Assembly (NCBI GenBank): GCA_025964685.1
Contig: JAOPYG010000160.1
Span: 1 to 37,390 of the forward strand
DNA: 37,390 bases
Direction of reading: 5' to 3'
DNA from: Actinoallomurus sp.
Lineage (GTDB): Bacteria; Actinomycetota; Actinomycetes; Streptosporangiales; Streptosporangiaceae
Positions 7,711-15,504 of this stretch are shown here, piece after piece. A program made the position numbers and the translations under genes. Below the pieces are notes generated by a model, which was given only the letters and a program-made list of their open reading frames with translations, did not search any database and had not been told where the DNA came from. Every line of letters begins with the position of its first letter. Position 1 is the stretch's first letter.

Positions 7711-8509
7711 CGGCAGGAGCCCCCAGGTACGCCTCGATGACCCGCGGATTGTTCTGGATCTCGGCTGGGAGGCCCTCCGCGATCTTCTGGCCGAAGTCGA
7801 GCACGGCGATCCGGTCGCTGATGCCCATGACCAGGCTCATGTCGTGCTCGATGAGCAAGACGGTGCGCCCCGAGTCGCGGATCTTCCTGATGAGCTGCTG
7901 AAGAGCTTCCTTCTCGGTGGGGTTCATCCCCGCCGCCGGCTCGTCGAGCAACAACAGTTTCGGATCCGTGGCCAGCGCGCGGGCGATCTCCAGCCGCCGC
8001 TGGTCACCGTACGGCAGGTTCTTCGCCGTCTCGTGGATCCGATTCCCGATGCCGACGAACTCCATCAGCTCACGTGCCTTGGCCCGGCCGTCGCGCTCCT
8101 CCCGGCGATGCCAGGGCAGCCCCAGGGCAGCCCCGGCCAGCCCGGTGCGGTGATGCGCGTCCGCGCCGACCAGCACGTTCTCGAGCGCCGACATGTTGTG
8201 GAACAGCCGGACATTCTGGAACGTCCGCGCGACACCGCGCTTGGTCACCTTGAACCGCTTGTCGCCGTCGATCCGGGAACCGGAGAAGACCACCTGGCCC
8301 TCGGTCGGCCGGTACACCCCGGTGACGACGTTGAAGACGGTCGTCTTCCCCGCGCCGTTCGGGCCGATCAGCGCGAAGATCTCGCCCTGATCGACGGTGA
8401 GGTCGAGATTGTTGATCGCGACCACGCCACCGAAGCGCATCGTCAGGCTTCGCAGATCGAGCACCGGCGTCCGGGCGTTCGCCGCCACGGCGGCCCTCGT
8501 GTGACTCAT
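7700..8509 (-). CDS. livG: Branched-chain amino acid ABC transporter, ATP-binding protein LivG
   Basis: Second ATPase of the LIV-type importer, 269 residues from the ATG at 8509. Seen in order: LTMRFGGVVAINNLDL, Walker A GPNGAGKTT, TFQNVRLFHNMSALENVLVG (typical LivG Q-loop region), the linker LPYGDQRRLEIARAL in place of a canonical LSGGQ, and Walker B KLLLLDEPAAGMNP followed by LLIEHDMSLVMGISDRIAVLD with the switch His. The ATG was chosen over longer upstream frames because it forms a 4-bp ATGA overlap with the livM stop and has GAAGG upstream; homologues begin near this point. It pairs with LivF to form the ATPase heterodimer under LivH/LivM. Confidence 0.95.
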   Translation of the reverse strand: MSHTRAAVAANARTPVLDLRSLTMRFGGVVAINNLDLTVDQGEIFALIGPNGAGKTTVFNVVTGVYRPTEGQVVFSGSRIDGDKRFKVTKRGVARTFQNVRLFHNMSALENVLVGADAHHRTGLAGAALGLPWHRREERDGRAKARELMEFVGIGNRIHETAKNLPYGDQRRLEIARALATDPKLLLLDEPAAGMNPTEKEALQQLIRKIRDSGRTVLLIEHDMSLVMGISDRIAVLDFGQKIAEGLPAEIQNNPRVIEAYLGAPADAS

Positions 8510-9690
8510 TCCTTCACCTCGCCCGCGGTGACGGTCACCGGACCGCCTATCTCGGCACCCATGGTGCCCATACCTCCGGTGCCCTCGGCGAGTTCCGCTT
8601 TTCGACGCCGGGATGGCAGGAGACCCTCCGGCCTGAAGGCCATCAGGAGTACGAGGACTCCGCCGAAGACGAGGATCCGGTACTCCGCCAGACCACGGAT
8701 CCGCTCCGGGATCCAGGCCACCAGGAAGGCCCCCAGGATGACCCCGGGAAGGTTTCCTGAACCACCGAGCACGACCGCCGCGAGAATCGTCGCCGACAAG
8801 ATGAACGGGAAGTTCGTCGGGATGATCGACACCGCCTGGGAGCCGTACATCACGCCGGTCGCACCGCCGATCGCCGCACCGATCGCGAACGCCGCCAGCT
8901 TGAACTTGAACGTCGGGACGCCCATCAGCTCGGCGGCATCCTCGTCCTCCCGGATCGACGCCCAGGCCCGCCCGACTCTGCTGTTCTCCAGTCGCTTCAC
9001 GAAGATGATCGCAAGGACGATCAGGACCAGCATCAGGTAGTAGTACGGCTTGCCGTCCAGCGCACCGTACTTGAACGGCGATACGCCGCCGAGCCCCAGC
9101 GAGTCGAAGAAGCCGTTCTCGGGGATCATCCATTCGGTGAGCGTCGGCGGGTGTGGGATGCCGCCGATGCCGTTCGGGCCGCCGATGTAGTCGGTGTTGT
9201 TCGCCGTGATCCGGACGATCTCCCCGAAGCCGAGGGTCACGATCGCCAGATAGTCACCGCGCAGCCGTAGTGTCGGAGCACCCAGGATGATTCCCGACAG
9301 CGCGGACAGGATGACGCCGGCGAAGAGGATCTCCCAGAAGCTCCAGCCGAACTTCACCCCGAACACGGCCATCGTGTAGCCGCCGATGGCGAAGAAGGCC
9401 ACGTATCCCAGGTCGAGCAGGCCCGCCTGCCCCACCACGACGTTGAGGCCGATCGCGAGCAGGATGTAGCCGCCGATCGGGAAGAACAGCAGCGTCGGCC
9501 AGTCGGTGTAGGGGGACATGACGTTGCCGATGCCGTCCGCAGGCAACACCAGCGCGACGACGATCAGGATCAGGTAGACGAGCCAGCGCGCCCACCCGGG
9601 AGCATCCGACCAGCGGTCACGGACCGAGTCGGACGCCGAGGAGTACGCGCCGCGTACTCGGGTGAGTGGGTCGGTGGAGGAATTGTTCAT
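8506..9690 (-). CDS. livM: Branched-chain amino acid ABC transporter permease LivM
   Basis: Inner-membrane permease of the LIV importer, 394 residues. After a hydrophilic N-terminus of about 35 residues, membrane segments follow (for example WLVYLILIVVALVLP and LLFFPIGGYILLAIGLNVVVG). Family motifs include GQAGLLDLGYVAFFAIGGYT and the cytoplasmic coupling region RGDYLAIVTLGFGEIVRI. Near the C-terminus NLPGVILGAFLVAWIPERIR and a charged tail are typical of LivM. The start ATG at 9690 overlaps the livH stop by 4 bp (ATGA) and the end overlaps the livG start by 4 bp, so the whole permease/ATPase set is tightly coupled. It forms a heterodimer with LivH. Confidence 0.95.
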   Translation of the reverse strand: MNNSSTDPLTRVRGAYSSASDSVRDRWSDAPGWARWLVYLILIVVALVLPADGIGNVMSPYTDWPTLLFFPIGGYILLAIGLNVVVGQAGLLDLGYVAFFAIGGYTMAVFGVKFGWSFWEILFAGVILSALSGIILGAPTLRLRGDYLAIVTLGFGEIVRITANNTDYIGGPNGIGGIPHPPTLTEWMIPENGFFDSLGLGGVSPFKYGALDGKPYYYLMLVLIVLAIIFVKRLENSRVGRAWASIREDEDAAELMGVPTFKFKLAAFAIGAAIGGATGVMYGSQAVSIIPTNFPFILSATILAAVVLGGSGNLPGVILGAFLVAWIPERIRGLAEYRILVFGGVLVLLMAFRPEGLLPSRRRKAELAEGTGGMGTMGAEIGGPVTVTAGEVKE

Positions 9691-10652
9691 GCGCGCGCCT
9701 GCTGGAGAGACTCACCGAGAATGCCGGTGGGACGGAACATGAGGACAAGCACCAGAACGCTGAATGCCACGACATTCTGCCATTCCGAGCCGAAGATCGC
9801 CGAGCCGTACATCTCGAAGAGCCCGAGCAGGAAGCCGCCGACCAGCGCGCCCCGAAGATTGCCGATACCGCCGAGCACCGCGGCCGTGAACGCCTTGATG
9901 CCCAGCAGGAACCCGACGTCGTACCTGGTCTCCTCGAAGCGGAGCATGTAGAGCGCCGCCGCGACACCGGCCATCGCACCGCCGATCGCGAACGTCGCGG
10001 TGACGATCCGGTCGATGTTGACGCCCATCAGCACCGCCGTCTCCGGATCCTGCGCGGTCGCGCGGATACCGCGACCGAGCTTGGTCCGCTCCACGAAGAC
10101 GTCGAGCAGGACCATCATCAGGACCGCGCCGACGATCACGATGAGCCGGTCGTTTGAGAGCTCGAAGCTCCCGATGTGGACCGCGTCCGACTTCTGGACG
10201 AAGTGTCCCTGGATGGGCAGCGCGCCCTTCTCCTTGGGGAGGTGGAAGGCCGCGGGGATGACCACCCGCGCGAAGAGCTGCTGCAGGAACAGCGACGCGC
10301 CGATGGCAGAGATGAGTGCCGCCAGCCGGGACGCCCCATGGCGCCGCAGCGGCCGGTAGGCCACATACTCCAGGATGACGGCGCTGCCGCCGGATGCGAC
10401 CGCACCTGCCACGGCGAGCACGATGAGCAGCCCGATCAGGGCGAAACCGCTCACGTTGGACGGCATGCCGAACAGGTGGAGCGTTCCGAGGACGGCGAAC
10501 GTGCCGATCATGAAGATCTCGGAGTGGGCGAAGTTGATGAGACGTAGAACGCCGTAGACCATCGTGTAGCCGAGCGCCATCAGCGCGTAGATCGCGCCCA
10601 GCGACAGCCCGTCGATGGTGTAGGGCCAGAACTGTTCGAAAAGGTTGTTCAA
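9687..10652 (-). CDS. livH: Branched-chain amino acid ABC transporter permease LivH
   Basis: Second permease of the LIV importer, about 321 residues from a TTG at 10652. Motifs seen: DGLSLGAIYALMALGYTMVYGVLRLINFAHSE (the LivH N-terminal signature), GRGIRATAQDPETAVLMGVN (cytoplasmic EAA-like coupling loop) and FTAAVLGGIGNLRGALVGGFLLG. The TTG start (NNLFEQFWPYTIDG) is preferred because AAGGCGA lies at suitable distance and the only alternative, an in-frame ATG at 10688 adding 12 residues, is buried in the loop and stem of the hairpin at 10669-10705. The 3-prime end overlaps livM by 4 bp. The start remains the weak part of the call; the identity is secure. Confidence 0.93.
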   Translation of the reverse strand: MNNLFEQFWPYTIDGLSLGAIYALMALGYTMVYGVLRLINFAHSEIFMIGTFAVLGTLHLFGMPSNVSGFALIGLLIVLAVAGAVASGGSAVILEYVAYRPLRRHGASRLAALISAIGASLFLQQLFARVVIPAAFHLPKEKGALPIQGHFVQKSDAVHIGSFELSNDRLIVIVGAVLMMVLLDVFVERTKLGRGIRATAQDPETAVLMGVNIDRIVTATFAIGGAMAGVAAALYMLRFEETRYDVGFLLGIKAFTAAVLGGIGNLRGALVGGFLLGLFEMYGSAIFGSEWQNVVAFSVLVLVLMFRPTGILGESLQQARA

Positions 10653-10668
10653 GTTTGTTCGCCTTCGC

Positions 10669-10705
10669 CGCAGGAGCGGAAGCGACATGCGCTCCCGCTC
10701 CTGCG
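10669..10705 (-). terminator. Strong hairpin between livK and livH (partial terminator or mRNA stabiliser)
   Basis: Arms 10669-10684 and 10690-10705 pair over 16 bp with a single mismatch or wobble and a five-base loop. There is no T-run. Between a binding-protein gene and its permease genes such hairpins usually let only part of the transcript continue and protect the upstream mRNA end, so that binding protein exceeds permease. That role is inferred here. Confidence 0.6.
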
Positions 10706-10737
10706 CGTTACCTGGGGCCGCCTGACAGGCGGACGGG

Positions 10738-11919
10738 TTACTTGACCGTCGCGGTCTTGGCGTTGCCCAGCAGGGGCAGCTGGGCCCCCTTGACCTGGTA
10801 GACGTAGACGTCCGTCGCGGTCGGCTCGCCGGCCGAGCTGAACTTGATCTTCTTGGAGACGCCCGCCATGTCGATCGTCGACAGGAAGGTGTTGATCTTC
10901 TCCGTCGTGGTGTTGCCGGCCTTGATGGCCGCGATGAACGCGGTCGCCGCGTCGTAACCCTCAGCGGAGTAGATCGCGGTGTCGGCGCCGAACTTGGCCT
11001 TGTAGTCCGCCGCGAACTTCTTGCTCGCGGCACCCGCGGTGCCGTTCGGGTCGATCAGGCAGGGGCAGCCGATGATCGAACCGTTGGCGGTCGTGCCGCC
11101 CGCACCGGCCGCGAGACCCTTGTCCAGCGAACCGTCACCCGACAGGAACCGGGCCCTCACGCCGCCCTCACGGAGCTGCTTGAGCAGCTTGCCCGCCTGC
11201 GCGTAGTAACCGCCGAAGAAGATCGCGTCCGGCGCGAACGCCTTGGCCTTGTTGACCGTCGAGGAGTAGTCCGAACCCTGAACGTCGATCGCGTCCACGG
11301 AGGTCGTGGCGCCGGCCTTCATCACGGTCGACCTGACCGTGGCGGCGAGCGGCTTACCGTACTCGGAGGCGTCGTGGATGATGAAGACCTTCTTGGCCCT
11401 CAGCTGGCGCGCGATGAAGCCGCCGATCCCGGCACCCTGCACATTGTCGTTGCCGATGAGCCGGTGCCAGTACTTCCAGCCGTGCGTGGCCAGCGCCGCG
11501 TTGGTCGCGGACGCCGAGATGCTCGGCACCTTGCCCTCTTCGAGGACCGGGTCCACCTGGGCGGACTCACCGGAGAACGCCGGCCCGATCAGTCCCACGA
11601 TCTTGTCCTTGGTGATCGCCTGCTTGACCAGCGGCACGGCCTGCTCGCCCTTGCCCTGGCTGTCGTAGGTCTTAAGTGTGATCTTGACCTTCGGGCTGGT
11701 CGCGTTGTACTCGTCGACCGCCAGCTGGGCAGCCTGCTTCGGCGGGATGACGATGCCGGAGTTCTCACCGGTCAGGTCACCCATGAAGCCGAGCGTGACG
11801 GTGTCGCCGCCGCCGCCACTGCCACTGCTGTCGGACTTTCCACCACAGGCGGACGCGCCGAGCGCCAACGCCGCGCTCACCGCGACCACGCCGGTGATCT
11901 TCATTATCTTGCTACGCAA
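10738..11919 (-). CDS. livK: Branched-chain amino acid ABC transporter, substrate-binding lipoprotein
   Basis: Periplasmic-type binding protein of the LIV family (type 1 fold), tethered to the outer face of the membrane by lipid. From the TTG at 11919 the product is 393 residues: a short basic region (RSKIMK), a hydrophobic stretch and the lipobox ALGASAC, then a Gly/Ser linker and the mature domain beginning DTVTLGFMGDLTGENSG. Family features include AVDEYNATSPKVKITLKTYDSQG, VGLIGPAFSGESAQV and YSAEGYDAATAFIAAIKAG. The start is uncertain: a TTG at 11925, an ATG at 11937 and an ATG at 11904 are in frame; 11919 has GGAAGGA at about nine bases. It is first in the liv operon. The exact ligand (Leu/Ile/Val or a relative) cannot be read from sequence. 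Confidence 0.93.
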   Translation of the reverse strand: MRSKIMKITGVVAVSAALALGASACGGKSDSSGSGGGGDTVTLGFMGDLTGENSGIVIPPKQAAQLAVDEYNATSPKVKITLKTYDSQGKGEQAVPLVKQAITKDKIVGLIGPAFSGESAQVDPVLEEGKVPSISASATNAALATHGWKYWHRLIGNDNVQGAGIGGFIARQLRAKKVFIIHDASEYGKPLAATVRSTVMKAGATTSVDAIDVQGSDYSSTVNKAKAFAPDAIFFGGYYAQAGKLLKQLREGGVRARFLSGDGSLDKGLAAGAGGTTANGSIIGCPCLIDPNGTAGAASKKFAADYKAKFGADTAIYSAEGYDAATAFIAAIKAGNTTTEKINTFLSTIDMAGVSKKIKFSSAGEPTATDVYVYQVKGAQLPLLGNAKTATVK

Positions 11920-12103
11920 AGCCAATCTTCCTTCCATAACCATCTGCACGGGGGGTACGCCAAGGCGCCCCAGGACGTTCATTCGGCTTTGCAGGCGCTT
12001 TTTCACGATTCCTGGGGCTAGGTCAACTAGTACATCGATTTGCCGGTCAGGAGGTGATGAATCCGGTCATGGTGTTATTGCTTCGTTACTGGTCCGTGCC
12101 ACA

Positions 12104-12125
12104 ACCGTCAGGAGCCGACGACGGT
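12104..12125 (-). terminator. Weak hairpin downstream of pdtaR
   Basis: ACCGTC and GACGGT arms form a 6-bp stem (8 with G-T pairs) and a 10-base loop in the 271-bp gap between pdtaR and livK. It may end the pdtaR transcript. The rest of that gap presumably carries the livK promoter, but no convincing -35/-10 pair was found. Confidence 0.3.
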
Positions 12126-12190
12126 CAATGGGAAGTAAAGGCCGCAGGTCAGAGACCCGAAGATCAACCGCTCGCAGAGTGAGAGCACGG

Positions 12191-12796
12191 TCACTCGGCG
12201 TCGCCGGCGGACGCCTGTCCGAGGCCGCCGGCGATCACCGCTTCGGCCACCGCGCGCATCGACATGCGCCGGTCCATCGAGGTCTTCTGGATGAAGCGGA
12301 ATGCCTCCGGCTCGCTCCAGCCGCGGGCGGTCTGCAGCAGGCCCTTCGCGCGGTCGACGGCCTTACGGGTCTCCAGCCGGTCTTCCAGCGTGGTGACCTC
12401 GGCCTCCAGGCTCCTGATCTCCTGGAACCGGCTCACCGCCATCTCGATCGCGGGGACGAGGTCGGCCTTGGTGAAGGGCTTGACGAGGTACGCCATCGCC
12501 CCGGCCTCGCGGGCCCGCTCCACCAGCTCGCGCTGGGAGAAGGCGGTGAGGATGACGACGGGCGCGATCCGGTCCGCGGCGATGCGCTCGGCCGCCGAGA
12601 TACCGTCGAGGACGGGCATCTTGACGTCCAGGATCACCAGGTCGGGCGCATGCTCGGCGGTGAGCCTGACGGCGGTCTCGCCGTCGCCGGCCTCACCGAC
12701 GACCTCATAGCCGTCTTCTTCGAGCATCTCCTTGAGGTCGAGCCTGATCAGGCCCTCGTCCTCGGCGATCACAACGCGGCGCGGGGTCTCGGTCAC
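12191..12796 (-). CDS. pdtaR: ANTAR-domain response regulator (PdtaR type)
   Basis: Two-component regulator that acts on RNA rather than DNA. The 201-residue product has a receiver domain (residues 7-120) with acidic pocket E12-D13, phosphoacceptor D57 in VILDVKMP, switch T84 and K106 in YLVKPF. A short coiled helix (SLEAEVTTLEDRLETRK) leads to an ANTAR domain, about 136-188, containing AVDRAKGLLQTARGWSEPEAF. ANTAR domains bind paired hexaloop hairpins and prevent termination. The GTG at 12796 starts directly at the receiver, with a TACGCT box seven bases upstream, suggesting a leaderless mRNA; a GTG two codons earlier is possible. M. tuberculosis Rv1626, whose kinase PdtaS is encoded elsewhere, holds the same syntenic place. 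No kinase gene is nearby here. Confidence 0.93.
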   Translation of the reverse strand: MTETPRRVVIAEDEGLIRLDLKEMLEEDGYEVVGEAGDGETAVRLTAEHAPDLVILDVKMPVLDGISAAERIAADRIAPVVILTAFSQRELVERAREAGAMAYLVKPFTKADLVPAIEMAVSRFQEIRSLEAEVTTLEDRLETRKAVDRAKGLLQTARGWSEPEAFRFIQKTSMDRRMSMRAVAEAVIAGGLGQASAGDAE

Positions 12797-12866
12797 GCGC
12801 ACGAGCGTACCCGGACCCGCTATCCTCGTACCTACCGCGGTGCCCCTAAGAAGGGCATCGGGGCGC

Positions 12867-12893
12867 TTTCCGGAATAGCAAGCGTTTCCGGAA
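12867..12893. repeat. Two copies of TTTCCGGAA just before tRNA-Leu
   Basis: TTTCCGGAA occurs at 12867-12875 and again at 12885-12893, 18 bases apart, five bases before the tRNA. Each holds the self-complementary TTCCGGAA, so as RNA the two copies could pair with each other over 8 bp, forming a hairpin in the tRNA precursor leader; as DNA they could be paired operator sites. Confidence 0.45.
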
Positions 12894-12897
12894 CGAT

Positions 12898-12981
12898 GCC
12901 GGGATGTCGGAATAGGTAGACGAGGACGCCTCAAAAGCGTTTGTCCGAAAGGACGTGCGGGTTCGAGTCCCGCTCCCGGCA
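12898..12981 (+). tRNA. tRNA-Leu (anticodon CAA)
   Basis: Class II tRNA that fits the cloverleaf. Acceptor GCCGGGA (12898-12904) pairs with TCCCGGC (12974-12980), with discriminator A at 12981. The anticodon arm GACGC-CTCAAAA-GCGTT gives anticodon CAA, reading UUG. The long variable arm TGTCC-GAAA-GGACG is typical of leucine tRNA. The T arm is GCGGG-TTCGAGT-CCCGC. CCA is not encoded. It is divergent from pdtaR and followed by a terminator. Confidence 0.96.
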
Positions 12982-13048
12982 CTTCGAAATCAGCCTGTCT
13001 CCACGGCGCCACTCACTGTCAGATCCGCACTGAATTCAGGCAGGACAG

Positions 13049-13075
13049 AAAACGCGCTGACTCTCTCGCGTTTTT
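13049..13075. terminator. Bidirectional Rho-independent terminator between tRNA-Leu and pyk
   Basis: AAAACGCG (13049-13056) pairs with CGCGTTTT (13067-13074) over 8 bp around a 10-base loop, and the right arm ends in five Ts. On the minus strand the same arms also give a trailing T-run. It lies between the convergent tRNA and pyk units and would serve both. Confidence 0.7.
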
Positions 13076-13186
13076 CGCACCACTCTCGGCCACCTCTGGC
13101 GGAGTGGCAGCGTGATGGTGAACGGCTACTCCAGGCACCCGGTGGACCGGATGGAGGAGTGCGTGGAACCGGAGCACCGACCGGCC

Positions 13187-13202
13187 CGACCGTGGACGGT
13201 CG
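13187..13202 (-). terminator. Small hairpin after pyk
   Basis: CGACCG and CGGTCG pair over 6 bp around TGGA about 25 bases past the pyk stop. It has no T-run and may act with the stronger hairpin at 13049-13075. Confidence 0.3.
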
Positions 13203-13227
13203 TGGCCGGTGGCGCCGGCGGCAGGCC

Positions 13228-14664
13228 TCAGACCGGCCGGGACTGCGCGATGGCGTCGCCGATCCGGTGAACGCGCAGGGCGTTGGTGGAGCCCGCGGTG
13301 CCCGGAGGTGAGCCGGCCACGATGACGACGCGGTCGCCCTTCTGGCAGCGGCCGATCTCCAGGAGCGCCGACTCCACCTGGCGGACCATCTCGTCGGTGT
13401 GGAAGACCTCGGGCACCGTGAACGTCTCCACGCCCCAGACGAGCGCGAGCTGGCTGCGCGTCTCGGGAAGGGCGGTGAAGGCCAGCAGCGGGACCGGCGA
13501 ACGGTAGCGCGACAGGCGGCGCGCGGTCTCGCCGGTCATCGTGAAGGCGACCAGGGCCTTTGCCCCCACCGTCGCGCCGACCTCGGCCGCGGCACGGGCG
13601 ATCGCGCCGCCGATGGTCTCGGGGACCCGGTCGAGCGAGTGGGTGGCGCGCAGGGTGCTCTCTTCGGCGGCACAGACGATGCGGCTCATGGTCTGGACGG
13701 ACTCGATCGGATAGTCACCGACGCTGGTCTCACCGGACAGCATGACGGCGTCGGCGCCCTCGAAGACGGCACCCGCGACGTCGGACACCTCGGCGCGGGT
13801 CGGCCGCGGTGCGCTGATCATGGATTCGAGCATCTGGGTGGCGACGATGACCGGACGGGCCTTTTCGCGGGTGAGCTCGATGGCGCGCTTCTGGACGATG
13901 GGCACCTGCTCGAGGGGGAGCTCGACGCCGAGGTCGCCACGGGCGACCATGATGCCGTCGAAGGCCTCGACGATCTCTTCCAGGTACTCCACGGCCTGCG
14001 GCTTTTCGATCTTGGCGAGGAGCGGGACGGTGCGTCCCTCCTCGTCCATGATGCGGCGTACCGGTTCGGCGTCGTCCGGGGTGCGCACGAAGGACAGCGC
14101 GATCATGTCGGCGCCCAGGCGGAGGGCGAAGCGGAGGTCCTCTTCGTCCTTCTGGGTGAGGGCGGGGACACTGACGGCCACACCGGGCAGGTTGAGGCCC
14201 TTGTGGTCGGAGACCATGCCACCGACGAGCACGCGGGTGCGGACCCTCGGCCCCTCGACCGCGGTGACGTTGAGGACGACCCGTCCGTCGTCGATGAGGA
14301 TCGAGTCACCGGGACCCACGTCCCCGGGGAGGCCACCGTAGGTGGTGGAGACCTGGGTGCGGTCGCCGGGCACGTCCTCGGTGGTGACGGTGAACTCGTC
14401 GCCGAGGGTGAGGCGGACGGGACCGTCGGCGAACCGGCCGAGCCGGATCTTGGGGCCCTGGAGATCGGCGAGGATGCCGAGGGCGCGTCCCGTGTTCTTC
14501 GCTGCCTCGCGCAGGAGGTGGTAGACCTCCTCGTGCTGCTGCTGGGTGCCGTGGCTCATGTTGAGCCGGGCGATATCGATGCCGGCCTCCACCAACGCGG
14601 TAATGCGCTCGGGGCTGGAGCAGGCAGGGCCTATGGTGCTGACGATCTTTGCTCGGCGACTCAC
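13228..14664 (-). CDS. pyk: Pyruvate kinase
   Basis: Final step of glycolysis: phosphoenolpyruvate plus ADP gives pyruvate plus ATP, in the cytoplasm. The 478-residue length is normal for the bacterial enzyme. Motifs in order: RRAKIVSTIGPAC at the N-terminus, IARLNMSHG, ILADLQGPKIRLG (substrate and K+ site), the small beta-barrel B domain, then the active-site strand LLAKIEKPQAVEYLEEI and IMVARGDLGVELP, with the C-terminal allosteric domain starting near GGAIARAAAEVGA. The GTG at 14664 has TACAGT seven bases before it and no ribosome site, suggesting a leaderless mRNA. It shares the interval with the ANTAR regulator, as in other actinobacteria. S. coelicolor has two pyruvate kinases; only one is in this window. 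Confidence 0.97.
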   Translation of the reverse strand: MSRRAKIVSTIGPACSSPERITALVEAGIDIARLNMSHGTQQQHEEVYHLLREAAKNTGRALGILADLQGPKIRLGRFADGPVRLTLGDEFTVTTEDVPGDRTQVSTTYGGLPGDVGPGDSILIDDGRVVLNVTAVEGPRVRTRVLVGGMVSDHKGLNLPGVAVSVPALTQKDEEDLRFALRLGADMIALSFVRTPDDAEPVRRIMDEEGRTVPLLAKIEKPQAVEYLEEIVEAFDGIMVARGDLGVELPLEQVPIVQKRAIELTREKARPVIVATQMLESMISAPRPTRAEVSDVAGAVFEGADAVMLSGETSVGDYPIESVQTMSRIVCAAEESTLRATHSLDRVPETIGGAIARAAAEVGATVGAKALVAFTMTGETARRLSRYRSPVPLLAFTALPETRSQLALVWGVETFTVPEVFHTDEMVRQVESALLEIGRCQKGDRVVIVAGSPPGTAGSTNALRVHRIGDAIAQSRPV

Positions 14665-14772
14665 ATGTACAACTGTAGGTAGTTACTCGTGAGTACGTGT
14701 ATTCGTGCAGGTCGTCGTCGTTGGGAGTTCACCCATTGGTCTAGACCCGAGACCCCGGGGACCCCCGTGGTG

Positions 14773-14810
14773 CGGGCCGGCGGCGACGCCTGAGCGCCGC
14801 CGCCGGCCCG
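14773..14810 (-). terminator. Hairpin after the PfpI-family gene
   Basis: A 13-bp GC-only stem (CGGGCCGGCGGCG at 14773-14785, complement at 14798-14810) with a 12-base loop lies 19 bases past the stop at 14829 and before pyk. No T-run. Confidence 0.65.
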
Positions 14811-14828
14811 TGACCTCCCTGCGCCTCG

Positions 14829-15386
14829 TCAGCTGGAGGCGAAGACCTCGACGATCTGCTGGCAGTACGCCTTGAGGTCGTCGGGCTTGCGGCTGGTCAC
14901 CAGCGTGTTGGGGCCGGCGGTGCAGACCTGTACCTCTTGGTCCACCCACGTGCCACCGGCATTGCGGATGTCGGTCTTCACGCTCGGCCACGAGGTGAGA
15001 GTGCGGCCGCGTACGACGTCGGCCTCGACGAGGGTCCAGGGCGCGTGGCAGATCGCCGCGACCGGCTTGGCCGCGTCGAAGAACCCGCGGACGAACGCGA
15101 CGGCCTTCGCGTCCATCCTGAGGAAGTCGGGGTTGGCGACTCCCCCGGGCAGCGCGAGCCCGTCGAACTCGTCCACCGACACCTCGTCGAGTGTCGCGTC
15201 GATCGGGAAGGTGTCGGCCTTCTCCAGGTGGTTACGGCCCTGGGCCTCACCGGGCTTGGTGGAGATGAGACGGGGCGTTCCGCCCGCCTGCTCGACGGCC
15301 TTCCATGGCTCGGTCAGTTCGACCTGCTCGATCCCGTCGGGAGCGACGAGGAAGGCGATCGTCTTGCCCTGCAGCTGCGTGCTCAT
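14829..15386 (-). CDS. DJ-1/PfpI-family protein (type 1 glutamine amidotransferase-like)
   Basis: 185-residue cytoplasmic protein of the PfpI/YhbO branch of the DJ-1 superfamily, whose members act as stress proteins, glyoxalase/deglycase-like enzymes or peptidases. The nucleophile elbow AICHAPW places Cys113 next to His114, and the acidic partner motif IEQVEL is at about residues 19-24. PSVKTDIRNAGGTWVDQEV matches the PfpI subgroup. The ATG at 15386 follows a GGGGAGG-type site. It is divergent from the phospholipase gene at 15684, and the gap between them holds a CRP-like palindrome. The exact chemistry of this subgroup is debated, so I give the family only. Confidence 0.9.
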   Translation of the reverse strand: MSTQLQGKTIAFLVAPDGIEQVELTEPWKAVEQAGGTPRLISTKPGEAQGRNHLEKADTFPIDATLDEVSVDEFDGLALPGGVANPDFLRMDAKAVAFVRGFFDAAKPVAAICHAPWTLVEADVVRGRTLTSWPSVKTDIRNAGGTWVDQEVQVCTAGPNTLVTSRKPDDLKAYCQQIVEVFASS

Positions 15387-15490
15387 GAGGTGGAACCTCC
15401 CCTGATCGGTCTGTGAGCGTCGTTCGCTCCACTTGGCCCTCCCCTCGATGCCGCGGTGTATTCACGGCCCGCGCGGATGAGGGCGAGAAA

Positions 15491-15504
15491 GTGACGTGCG
15501 TCAC
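15491..15504. promoter_or_regulatory. CRP/GlxR-like palindrome in a divergent promoter region
   Basis: GTGACGTGCGTCAC fits the GTGA-N6-TCAC core of CRP-family sites (GlxR, Crp). It is 105 bases from the PfpI-family start and 180 bases from the phospholipase start, in their shared 297-bp gap. No other gene is visible in that gap. The match is seen; regulation is inferred. Confidence 0.45.

Noticed and set aside
12045-12182. Plus-strand AGGAGGTGAT followed by an ATG at 12057 and a 41-codon frame
   Set aside because: The ribosome-site match is striking, but the spacing to ATG is only two bases and the codons (TTA, TTG, GAA, GTA) are unlike real genes here.
13049-13075. CRISPR- or repeat-like inverted sequence near tRNA-Leu
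   Set aside because: A single hairpin with T-runs on both strands between convergent genes is explained as a bidirectional terminator; no repeat-spacer array exists.
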